A DNA stretch of 35,128 nucleotides from an uncultured bacterium. Its GTDB lineage: Bacteria > Verrucomicrobiota > Kiritimatiellia > CAIKKV01 > CAITUY01. Position numbers and translations under genes: made by a program. The DNA lies in contig CAITUY010000213.1 in assembly GCA_903895695.1 (NCBI GenBank), forward strand, positions 1-35,128. Reading direction: 5' to 3'. The notes beneath the pieces were generated by a model that ran no database searches, was not told the origin of the DNA, and worked only from the letters and a program-made list of their open reading frames with translations. Below, piece by piece: positions 8,676 to 16,843 of the stretch. Positions within the stretch are counted from its first letter, which is position 1, and the number at the start of each line of letters is the position of its first letter.

Positions 8676-10016
8676 ATGCAAATTCAGATACCGGCAACGA
8701 AAGTGGATGTGTTGGCGGAGGCCGACGTGGTCGTGTGCGGCGGCGGGTGTGCGGGCGTGACGGCCGCTGTGTCGGCCGCGCGGCACGGCGCGTCGGTTGT
8801 GCTGATCGAGCGGTGGCCCAGTGTGGGCGGCATGGCGACCAACGCCTTGGTCAACTGTTGGCATTGCAGCGACCGCGAGAAGGTGGTGATCCTCGGCCTC
8901 GTCGATGAATCCGTGCAACGGGCCGACAAGGAAGGCTGGGTCGGCAAGGATTCGAATTACCCGAAAGCGCACGAGACACACTGGTTCGATCCCGAGGGGA
9001 TGCGCATCGTGTGGCAGCGTATGCTGGACGAGGCGGGGGTGCGCGTGCTGTGCCATACGGCCGTCGGCGAGCCCGTGCTGGAGGACGGCCGCCTGCGCGC
9101 CGTGCTCGTCGACACGAAGCGCGGCCGCCGCGCGATCGCCGGGAAGATCTTTGTGGACGCCACCGGCGACGGCGACGTGGCGGCCAAGGCGGGCGTGCCG
9201 TTCGGCTATGGCCGCGAGGCCGACGGCTTGGTCCAAGGCATGACGCTGATCTTTCAACTCAAGGGCATCGACACAGCGCTCTCGGCAGAGCGGCAGGCGG
9301 CCGCGCCCGGCGTGCTGGAGCAGATGCGCCGGCTGCGCGACGCCGGTCAGTTTCCGCCGTTCAACGAAGGCAACTGCAGCTACTACCTCCCATGGGCCAA
9401 CAACGAGACACTCTGGAACATGCTGCCCGTGGCTGGAAACCCGCTCGACGAGGAGGAGCTCTCGCGGCTGACGGCGCTCTCGCGCGAGCGGCTGGTGGCC
9501 TACCTTGCGCTTTGGCGGCGGGTGCTGCCGGGTTATGCGCACGCGGCGATCCGCCAGACCGGCTACGCGCTTGGCGTGCGCGAGAGCCGGCGCATCCGCG
9601 GACGCAAGACGCTCGACCACACGATGGTGTTGCAGGCGGTCAAGCACGCCGATGCCATCGGGCACGGCGTCTGGATGGTCGACATCCACGATCCCAAGGG
9701 CACCGGCTATACGACTTACACCGACCGCGGCAGCCGCAATATGCTCGCGGCCGGCACGAGTTACCACATCCCGCTCGGAATGTGTCTGAACGACCGCGTG
9801 CCGAACCTGGCCGTCGTGGGCCGCTGCGCGTCGTCCACCCACGAGGCGCATTCCTCCGTGCGCGTCCAGAGCCATTGCATGGTCATGGGGCAGGGGATCG
9901 GTACAGCGGCGGCGCTCGCGCTTTCTAGCGGCCGCGACCTGGCCGGAGTCGACGTGGCCGCGCTGCAGGGGACCTTACGCGCCGACGGCGTCTATCTCCA
10001 CGATGTGCCGGCCTAA
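8676..10016 (+). CDS. FAD-dependent oxidoreductase (FAD_oxidored family), copy 2
   Basis: A 446-residue cytoplasmic flavoprotein paralogous to the genes at 5787 and 10033. It carries GGGCAG at residues 22-27, LIERWPSVGGMATNALV, DATGDGD at 161-167, and a C-terminal GRCASSTHEAHSSVRVQ plus GQGIGTAAALA segment. The ATG at 8676 has AGAGGGA about 6 bases upstream, and extending upstream would only translate the REP-like palindrome, so this start is well supported. The N-terminal half keeps a cysteine at position 25 of the nucleotide-binding loop (GGGCAG), unlike its sisters (GGGPSG, GGGPAG). The region NALVNCWHCSDRE after the Rossmann fold is histidine- and cysteine-containing. The substrate is unknown. 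Confidence 0.85.
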   Translation: MQIQIPATKVDVLAEADVVVCGGGCAGVTAAVSAARHGASVVLIERWPSVGGMATNALVNCWHCSDREKVVILGLVDESVQRADKEGWVGKDSNYPKAHETHWFDPEGMRIVWQRMLDEAGVRVLCHTAVGEPVLEDGRLRAVLVDTKRGRRAIAGKIFVDATGDGDVAAKAGVPFGYGREADGLVQGMTLIFQLKGIDTALSAERQAAAPGVLEQMRRLRDAGQFPPFNEGNCSYYLPWANNETLWNMLPVAGNPLDEEELSRLTALSRERLVAYLALWRRVLPGYAHAAIRQTGYALGVRESRRIRGRKTLDHTMVLQAVKHADAIGHGVWMVDIHDPKGTGYTTYTDRGSRNMLAAGTSYHIPLGMCLNDRVPNLAVVGRCASSTHEAHSSVRVQSHCMVMGQGIGTAAALALSSGRDLAGVDVAALQGTLRADGVYLHDVPA

Positions 10017-10032
10017 TGAAGGATGGAGGACC

Positions 10033-11424
10033 ATGAACGTGACGACGTATCGCGAAGCGGCGAGGGATTTGACCGTAATGGGGGAATACGATGTCGTGGT
10101 GGCCGGCGGCGGGCCGGCCGGCATCGCGGCGGCCCTGGCAGCGGCCAGGCTGGGGGCGAAGACCTTGCTGGTGGAGCAGTTCAACTGCCTGGGCGGCGTG
10201 GCCGGGGCCGGTGGGCACGGGCACATGAGCATCTACTCGAGTTGGGGCGGGAACGATCGGATCGTGGGCGGGATCGCGGCCGAGATCATTGACCGGGTCT
10301 GCGCTGAGGGCTTCGGCGACATGAACCCGCACGGAGCATGGTTCGACGTAGAGGGGCTCAAGTTCGTACTCGAAAAGATGGTCAAAGAGGCAGGCGTCGA
10401 AGTTCTGTATCACACCTTCCTGTGCGCGGCGATCGTGGAGGAGCGCCGGGTGTGTGGCGTGATCGTCCAGAACAAGGGGGGCCGGCAGGTCGTCCGGGCG
10501 AGATGCGTGGTGGACGCAACGGGCGATGGCGACGTGGCCGCCTCGGCCGGGTGCGAGTACGAGGTCGGCCGGCCGGGCGATCACCTTTGCCAACCCGTGA
10601 CTCTGATGTTCACGATCGGTGGAGTGGACTGGCCGGCAGTCGAGAAATGGCGCGTTGGACCGGACGGGCAATACAGCTACGCGATGGAGCATATCTGGAA
10701 GAAAGCCCAGGCGAATGGCGACATGGAGCCGTTCCAGAAGACGATCATGGGATTCTGGTGGAACTCCAGCCAGCCGCACACCGTGGGCGTCAATTTCACG
10801 CATGTGACCGGCGCGGACGCCACGAAGGCCGAGGATCTGACCCGCGCCACCATGGAGGCACGCCGACAGGCCTACCATTGCGTGGAGGTGTTCCGGAAAT
10901 ACGTCACCGGCATGGAGAAATGCTATCTGGTTTCTACGCCCTGCACGATCGGGTTGCGTGAGTCGCGCCGGATCATGGGTGAATACGTGTTGTCCGAGAA
11001 CGACATCCGGAACTCGGCCCGCTTTGAGGACAACATCTGTTACGGTTCCTTCTTCATCGACATACACAACATCGACGGGCCGGGGATGGACGGGACGGTG
11101 TGGCGTCCGCCGCCAGGATTCCGCTACCAAATTCCGTACCGGGTACTGGTGCCGCGGCGGATCGACGGACTACTGACGGCCGGCCGGTGCATCAGCGTCA
11201 CGCACCTGGCGCTTGGGTCCACGCGCGTCATGGCCCAGTGCGCCGGCACGGGCGAAGCCGCGGGTACAGCAGCGGCGATGAGTGCGAAGTCCGGCGTGGC
11301 TCCCCGTCGGCTGGAGACCAAGGCTCTTCAGGAGATCCTCAAGGAGAACAGGGGAATCATCGACGAAGCCCAGATCCAGACCGGTCGCACCCTGGTGGCT
11401 GACCCGGAGTGGCGATCAAAGTAG
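10033..11424 (+). CDS. FAD-dependent oxidoreductase (FAD_oxidored family), copy 3
   Basis: A 463-residue cytoplasmic flavoprotein. Motifs are GGGPAG at residues 25-30, LLVEQFNCLGGVAGAGGHGH, DATGDGD at 161-167, and a C-terminal GRCISVTHLALGSTRVMAQC plus GEAAGTAAAM segment. The ATG at 10033 follows GGATGGAGGACC, giving a ribosome site with short spacing (3 bases from GGAGG); a start at 10003 would overlap the previous gene without gain. The start is only 16 bp after the stop of copy 2, so the two are almost certainly co-transcribed. The three copies diverge most in the middle, presumably substrate-binding, region, which argues for different substrates and against simple gene dosage. Confidence 0.85.
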   Translation: MNVTTYREAARDLTVMGEYDVVVAGGGPAGIAAALAAARLGAKTLLVEQFNCLGGVAGAGGHGHMSIYSSWGGNDRIVGGIAAEIIDRVCAEGFGDMNPHGAWFDVEGLKFVLEKMVKEAGVEVLYHTFLCAAIVEERRVCGVIVQNKGGRQVVRARCVVDATGDGDVAASAGCEYEVGRPGDHLCQPVTLMFTIGGVDWPAVEKWRVGPDGQYSYAMEHIWKKAQANGDMEPFQKTIMGFWWNSSQPHTVGVNFTHVTGADATKAEDLTRATMEARRQAYHCVEVFRKYVTGMEKCYLVSTPCTIGLRESRRIMGEYVLSENDIRNSARFEDNICYGSFFIDIHNIDGPGMDGTVWRPPPGFRYQIPYRVLVPRRIDGLLTAGRCISVTHLALGSTRVMAQCAGTGEAAGTAAAMSAKSGVAPRRLETKALQEILKENRGIIDEAQIQTGRTLVADPEWRSK

Positions 11425-11447
11425 GCGCCTGGGTTGCGAAAAGATCA

Positions 11448-11476
11448 TTTCAAACAGCCCATTTTCGGTGTATTAT
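11448..11476 (+). promoter_or_regulatory. Candidate sigma-70-like promoter for the giant surface-protein gene
   Basis: TTTCAA (11448-11453) and TATTAT (11471-11476) are separated by 17 bases in an AT-richer patch of an otherwise GC-rich region, between FAD oxidoreductase copy 3 and the giant gene. The -35 match is weak. A start about 7 bases downstream would place the palindrome at 11488-11509 just inside the transcript. Confidence 0.3.
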
Positions 11477-11487
11477 AGTTGGTTTTG

Positions 11488-11509
11488 GGTCGGTACAAAC
11501 TGTACGACC
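11488..11509 (+). promoter_or_regulatory. Palindrome: candidate operator or 5'-leader hairpin
   Basis: The arms GGTCGGTACA (11488-11497) and TGTACGACC (11501-11509) flank AAC; the inner GTACA-AAC-TGTAC is perfect and the outer part matches except for one extra G. It lies 20 bp before the giant gene's start codon and just downstream of the candidate -10 box, where a repressor site or leader hairpin would act. There is no regulator gene in the window to match it to. Confidence 0.35.
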
Positions 11510-11528
11510 TAGGCTCGGAAGGGGGATC

Positions 11529-14500
11529 ATGATGCTGACACGAACGCAGATGGTGTGGTTTGGGGTTTTGACCGTGGCGTGGCTGGGCGCGGTGGCGGAG
11601 GTTCAGGCAGCGACGCGGACGTGGACGGGCGCCGGTGCGGACGGCAACTGGTTTACGGTGGGCAACTGGAACCCCAGCGACGCTTGTCCGCAAGCCGGCG
11701 AGGATGTCGTGATCAGCAATGCGGCCGCGACCGTCGTGCTCAGCAACGACACAGCCGTGCTCAGTTCGTTGACGATCACCAATACTGCCAAACTGGTCTT
11801 CACCAACTACGCCCCCGGGGTGAGCATCATCCTTTACGCGACGAATATGGCGGTGCAGAACGGGGCGAAGATTCAGCACAGCGCCAACAGCGCTGTCAAT
11901 ACGAACGCACTCGGCCAGTGGGTTCCCGACAGCCGCATCTACATCGTGTGCACCAACCTGACGGTTGACGTTGGCGGCCAGATCAATGCGGACGCCGCCG
12001 GCTACATGGGTGCCACCAGCAACACCGCCTTGCGCGGCATCGGCGGCACGGTGACGCGTGGATTCGGTCCTGGCGGCGGTGGGGGGAACGGCATCGGCGG
12101 TGACGGGCGCGGAGGCGGAGGCGGGTACGGCGGCCGTGGCGGGAATGATGGTGTTCAACCCCAGTACCAAGGCATCACGTACGGCTCCACCAATGCGCCC
12201 GACCAACCGGGCAGTTCGGGCGGACTCGACCTCGACCATGCGGGATCCAGCGGAGCGGGCGGCGGGCTCATCCGTTTGGCAGTGAACGGCGCCTTGATCG
12301 ACAACGGTTCGATCACCGCGATCGGCGGTGCCTGCAGCATTAATGAAGTGGGCGCGGGTTCGGGCGGCGGCATCTACATCACGTGCGGTTCGATTGCCGG
12401 CACGGGATCGATCCTGGCCAACGGTGGCGATTTCGGCGCCGCGTGGGGTGGCGATGGCGGTGGCGGCCGGATTGCCGTCCAATGCATTGACTCCTACAAC
12501 TGGCGGGGTTCGATTCGGGCTGCACCGGGGTTACTCACGTCCGGAAGCCCTCAGAGCTATGTGGCCAGCAACGGTCGCGGCTCCCTCTTCATCACATCGG
12601 GCGGGTACCTGCAACGTCCGCTCGGCGGCCAATCCTATTACCTTTACGGGTTGACCAACCTGAACTGCGACAGTCTGGTCGTCAGCAACTCTGCCATCGA
12701 TTATATGGAGCCGACACTTGCGGTCACCATTACGAACGACATCAGTTCACTCTCGGCCACGCAGACTTTCGTGGGCCCGGTCTCCGCACTTGCCGTGCGC
12801 ACCATCACGCTCGTCGGGAGTACGCTGGATTGGGGCCAGGGACTGACGTTTACGAATCGAATAGATATGACCACCAGCGTCATCAAGGCGCGCTACAATC
12901 TCACGCTCCCGCCGAATTATGACTTGAACATCCCGACCAACTGCCAGGTGTGGGTGGGGCGGCAGGGCGACACGAACTACATGAATTTCCAGGTCAACGG
13001 CAACCTGAACATCTACAGCAACGCGGCCCTCTATGTCTTCAGCGGCATCTCGAATTCGCTCAGCCCCTATGGGGGCCTGATGTCGGTGACCGGAAACGTG
13101 ACGATTCTGGGTGCGGGCACGTTGCTGCCCTATTCGCATCCGACCAATGGAGGTTCATTGTATCTAACGATGAGCAACCTGACCGTCTACCCGAATAGCT
13201 CTATCAGCGCCGCGGCTGCGGGTTATGTTGGCAACCGGGCGGGCCTCTCGGGCTATGGTCCCGGCGGCGGCGGATTCGTGAGCGATCGCGGGTATGGCGC
13301 CGGCTATGGCGGGACCGGGGGATTCCAAGCCGGTTATAACGCGCAACAGGCCGGCAGCAACTACGGTTCGGCCACGGCCCCCTGTCAGTGCGGCAGCGCG
13401 GGAGGCGGGAATAGCGGGACTCTTGGGCTGAACCCGGGTGGTGGGTTGATCCGGATTGACACTCCCGGCACGGTTACGGTGAACGGCTTTCTGATCGCCG
13501 ACGGCCAGGCCACGGGCGGCGGACAGCGGGGCGGTGGTTCGGGCGGCGGCATCTACGTGACGTGCAACAGTTTCACAGGGGCAGGCTCTTTGTCCGCAAA
13601 CGGCGGTGCCGATACCCAAGGCGGTTACTCGTGGAGTGGCACGGGCGGGGGTGGGCGCATTGCCGTCATTAGCCGCCAGAACACTGTCGTGGCGGGCTGG
13701 ACAGGTTCGGTGCAAGCCGGGGCTGGAGCAACAAACGGAGCGAACAACGGTTCAAGTTTCCTTGGCACGACGGGCACGGTCTACTGGCCGCTGGGTCCGT
13801 ACGTCACCAATGCGCCGGCTAACCCGATCGCCTTCACGATTGCCACCTTGAACGGCGGCCTGGTGGCCAACGGCACGGGTACAGCCGCGGTGGCCGTCTA
13901 TTGGGGTCCCACGGACGGCGGAACCGTCGAATCCGCCTGGGCCAACACGAACCAGTTCCCGGGAACCTTTGCCGACGGCACGGCGTTGTCGACGAACGTG
14001 ACGGGTCTTGTCGAGGGCGGTTGGTACTATTACCGTTTCACGGCATCCAATGCCGTCTCGAAGATGTGGGCCCCGGCCACCGCGGCGTTCCGGACCATCG
14101 CGCTGTCGGCGGTGGTATCCAACATGCCGGCGACGCAGATTACGACCACTTCGGCCACGTTGAACGGCTACCTCAGTTCCACCGGCACTTCCGCGACTAC
14201 GGTCTCGGTCCTGTGGGGGACCACCGATGGAGGCGCCAGCCCGGGCGGATGGGATCACACCAATACCTTCGCTGTGGCTACCCAACTCGGGGTCGTGGCC
14301 ACGAATGTGCCGGTCGCGCCGCTCACGACTTATTTCTACCGGTACAGCGCGAATAACGCCGCCGGCGCCTACTGGGAGAGCAGCGCCCAGGTCTTTATGT
14401 CCGGCGAAGTCACGGTCCAAGCCACGGCTACCAACGCGGCTGAGCGCGGCCCCATTCCGGGCGCCTTTACGTTGTACCGGCCGCCGTCGCTGACCAACCT

Positions 14501-16841
14501 TGCGTTGACCGTCAACTACGCCATCAGCGGCACCGCCAGTAATCTGGTCGACTACTTCCTCTCGCCTCCTGATAACCCGATTATCATGGCGCCCGGCGTC
14601 TCGAACGTGACGATCACCGTCATGCCGATCTGGGATGACATCATCGAGGGCAACGAGACGGTCGGCCTGACCGTGCTTCCCGGGGCCTACGCCATCGGCT
14701 CGGCATCGAATGCGGCTATGACGATTCTGGACGACGTGGTCTCGGCCGGTCAGAACGTCGCCACTAACGCGGGCAACTGGTCTGACAAGAATACGTGGAG
14801 TCAGGGCCGCATTCCGATCGCTGGCGATGACGTCACCGTCAAGGTCAACGTCACCCTGACAAACGCCACACGGCAGTTGAATTCCTTCACCATCACCAAT
14901 GCGACCCTGACCTTCACCGACACGACCAACCTGCAGACCTGCCTGAACGCGCTGGACGTTCACATCCGGAATGCTGGCATCCTGACGCACGCCGCCAACT
15001 CCGCCTTCACGACCAACTCCGTTGGGGTATGGCCGATTGACGCGCGGGTGTATGTGGTTTGCAATACGTTGACCGTCGATAGCGGCGGTTCGATCAACGC
15101 GATCGGCAAAGGGTTCGCGGGTGGGGCCAACGGGGGGATTGGCTATGGCCCTGGCGGCGGAACCAACAATGCCAACGCAGGCACAGGTGGTGGCGGAGGA
15201 GGCCATGGCGGCAGCGGCGTGGGCGCTATTGGTGTCTTTGGCGGAACGTACGATTCTGTCACCCAGCCGGTCTGGCCCGGCAGCGGCGGCAGCGGGCGGC
15301 AATCGGGAGAAGTTGGCGGGGCAGGTGGCGGCTTGATCATAGTTCAAGCCACCGGCCTCGTGACAGAGAACGGGACGATCACGGCCGATGCGGCAAACCA
15401 CACCGGTTCCTATGCGGGTGCGGGTTCAGGCGGCGGTATCTATATCCAGTGCCAAACCTTTACAGGGACCAACGGCGTCGTTTCGGCGAATGGCGGCAAC
15501 TCCGTCTGGAATCAGGCGCCGGGCGGCGGCGGTGGACGCATCGCGGTGGCCTACGATCCTGTATCGCAAAGCACCCTCAATCTGACCGCGCCACCCAAGG
15601 TCCTGTTCGAGGCCAATCAAGGTGGGTGCGATCCCAGCAGCGCCAACGCGGCCAAACTGCCCGCCCGGCCGGGAACCCTGTATTTTCCGGACGCCGGTTT
15701 CTTCCCGTCCACGAATTTACAGGGCGGCCAGATCGTCATCCCCGGGTTCACGGCCTGGTCGCCGGCCAGCCTCACGATCAGTTCCGGGATCGTGGTCATG
15801 GCGGGTGGGTTCCAATTGAACGTCAGCAACAATTTGACCATTGGCGGTAGGTGCGGGGCGATCGAACTCTCGAACAGTGTATTGAATGTGGGCGGCAGCC
15901 TGATGATCTCCAACAATATCAGCCTGTTGGCAGACTCGATCTGCTACGGCGGACCTGCTGCCGCACTGGTGGTCACCAACGACCTGGTTCTGAACCTCGG
16001 CTCGCTGATCGTTTACAGCACGCCGACGAATGCGGCGACCATGCGGGTCGGCGGGAACCTGGTGCTGACGAACACGTCGGCGTTGACCCTGTCGAGCGCC
16101 ATGACCAACAGCACGACGCCCTTCGGCGCGGTCGTCGACATCGGGCGCGACATGATCGTCGGCCCGAACGCCTGGGTATATCCCCAATCCCATTCGACCA
16201 ACGGCGGTTCGCCGTACTTCAGGATGGCTAATCTGAATATCGCGCAGGGCGGCGGGCTCAACGCCGATTTCGCCGGCTTCGCGGGTGGCGGAGTCACCCA
16301 GAACGGTTATGGCGACACCAATGGCTGCGGTAAGAGCCATAATGGGGTGGGCGATAACAATGGAAATGGCGCCGGATATGGCGGTAACGGGGGCGGCGAT
16401 CCGGGCTACTTCGGGACCACCTACGGGTCGGCCAAGGCACCCACGTCGCCAGGCAGCGGCGGCAGTGGGCGCGGGGTGACGGTTGGCCTGGGCGGCGCAG
16501 GAGGCGGTTTGGTGCGGATCCAGGCCGTCAATCAAGTGACCGTCAACGGCCTCATCAGCGCGAACGGGCAGACCGCGTACTATACCGGTGCCGGTTCGGG
16601 CGGTGGCATCTTCGTCCAATGCTGGAAGTTCAGCGGCACCTCGGGAATCCTCTCGGCCAACGGCGGGGTGACCACCGGCGGCGGTGGTGGCGGCGGTGGC
16701 GGTCGCATTGGGGTCGTGAGCGCTGCCAACTACTACACGGGTGCGACCAACGTGTTGGGCGGAATCGGCGCATCCTACAACGGGTCAACCGGCACCGTCG
16801 TGTTCACCACCATCATGGGCTCGACTTTCACCATCCAATAG
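11529..16841 (+). CDS. Giant secreted glycine-rich modular surface protein (fibronectin-like and Calx-beta-like modules)
   Basis: A 1770-residue predicted exported adhesin-like or surface-layer protein. The ATG at 11529 follows GGAAGGGGG and starts a signal peptide (MMLTRTQMVWFGVLTVAWLG, cleavage near EVQA). After it come a WTGAGADGNW...GNWNP strand region resembling G8/autotransporter-associated domains (residues 29-130, with a second copy near 1081, NWSDKNTW), two short fibronectin-III-like modules (about 758-854 and 857-957, each with WG.TDGG and YYYRF/YFYRY), and a Calx-beta-like module (about 960-1070, ending AAMTILDD). Four copies of a glycine-rich module lie at roughly 170-318, 566-717, 1190-1345 and 1580-1735, each ending GSGGGIY(I/V)xC...ANGG...GGGGRIxV. 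There is no C-terminal anchor, PEP-CTERM, autotransporter barrel or type IX sorting tail; it ends TFTIQ. It could bind or present the polysaccharide to the secreted enzymes. Confidence 0.8.
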   Translation: MMLTRTQMVWFGVLTVAWLGAVAEVQAATRTWTGAGADGNWFTVGNWNPSDACPQAGEDVVISNAAATVVLSNDTAVLSSLTITNTAKLVFTNYAPGVSIILYATNMAVQNGAKIQHSANSAVNTNALGQWVPDSRIYIVCTNLTVDVGGQINADAAGYMGATSNTALRGIGGTVTRGFGPGGGGGNGIGGDGRGGGGGYGGRGGNDGVQPQYQGITYGSTNAPDQPGSSGGLDLDHAGSSGAGGGLIRLAVNGALIDNGSITAIGGACSINEVGAGSGGGIYITCGSIAGTGSILANGGDFGAAWGGDGGGGRIAVQCIDSYNWRGSIRAAPGLLTSGSPQSYVASNGRGSLFITSGGYLQRPLGGQSYYLYGLTNLNCDSLVVSNSAIDYMEPTLAVTITNDISSLSATQTFVGPVSALAVRTITLVGSTLDWGQGLTFTNRIDMTTSVIKARYNLTLPPNYDLNIPTNCQVWVGRQGDTNYMNFQVNGNLNIYSNAALYVFSGISNSLSPYGGLMSVTGNVTILGAGTLLPYSHPTNGGSLYLTMSNLTVYPNSSISAAAAGYVGNRAGLSGYGPGGGGFVSDRGYGAGYGGTGGFQAGYNAQQAGSNYGSATAPCQCGSAGGGNSGTLGLNPGGGLIRIDTPGTVTVNGFLIADGQATGGGQRGGGSGGGIYVTCNSFTGAGSLSANGGADTQGGYSWSGTGGGGRIAVISRQNTVVAGWTGSVQAGAGATNGANNGSSFLGTTGTVYWPLGPYVTNAPANPIAFTIATLNGGLVANGTGTAAVAVYWGPTDGGTVESAWANTNQFPGTFADGTALSTNVTGLVEGGWYYYRFTASNAVSKMWAPATAAFRTIALSAVVSNMPATQITTTSATLNGYLSSTGTSATTVSVLWGTTDGGASPGGWDHTNTFAVATQLGVVATNVPVAPLTTYFYRYSANNAAGAYWESSAQVFMSGEVTVQATATNAAERGPIPGAFTLYRPPSLTNLALTVNYAISGTASNLVDYFLSPPDNPIIMAPGVSNVTITVMPIWDDIIEGNETVGLTVLPGAYAIGSASNAAMTILDDVVSAGQNVATNAGNWSDKNTWSQGRIPIAGDDVTVKVNVTLTNATRQLNSFTITNATLTFTDTTNLQTCLNALDVHIRNAGILTHAANSAFTTNSVGVWPIDARVYVVCNTLTVDSGGSINAIGKGFAGGANGGIGYGPGGGTNNANAGTGGGGGGHGGSGVGAIGVFGGTYDSVTQPVWPGSGGSGRQSGEVGGAGGGLIIVQATGLVTENGTITADAANHTGSYAGAGSGGGIYIQCQTFTGTNGVVSANGGNSVWNQAPGGGGGRIAVAYDPVSQSTLNLTAPPKVLFEANQGGCDPSSANAAKLPARPGTLYFPDAGFFPSTNLQGGQIVIPGFTAWSPASLTISSGIVVMAGGFQLNVSNNLTIGGRCGAIELSNSVLNVGGSLMISNNISLLADSICYGGPAAALVVTNDLVLNLGSLIVYSTPTNAATMRVGGNLVLTNTSALTLSSAMTNSTTPFGAVVDIGRDMIVGPNAWVYPQSHSTNGGSPYFRMANLNIAQGGGLNADFAGFAGGGVTQNGYGDTNGCGKSHNGVGDNNGNGAGYGGNGGGDPGYFGTTYGSAKAPTSPGSGGSGRGVTVGLGGAGGGLVRIQAVNQVTVNGLISANGQTAYYTGAGSGGGIFVQCWKFSGTSGILSANGGVTTGGGGGGGGGRIGVVSAANYYTGATNVLGGIGASYNGSTGTVVFTTIMGSTFTIQ

Positions 16842-16843
16842 GT

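Noticed and set aside
8496..11130. Long - strand open frames opposite FAD oxidoreductase copies 2 and 3
   Set aside because: The + strand frames have complete Rossmann and DATGDGD motifs; the antisense frames are His/Arg-rich with none.
13752..15401. Long - strand open frame (549 codons) opposite the giant gene
   Set aside because: Its Arg/Asp-rich translation has no domain, whereas the + strand frame shows fibronectin-like and Calx-beta-like modules.
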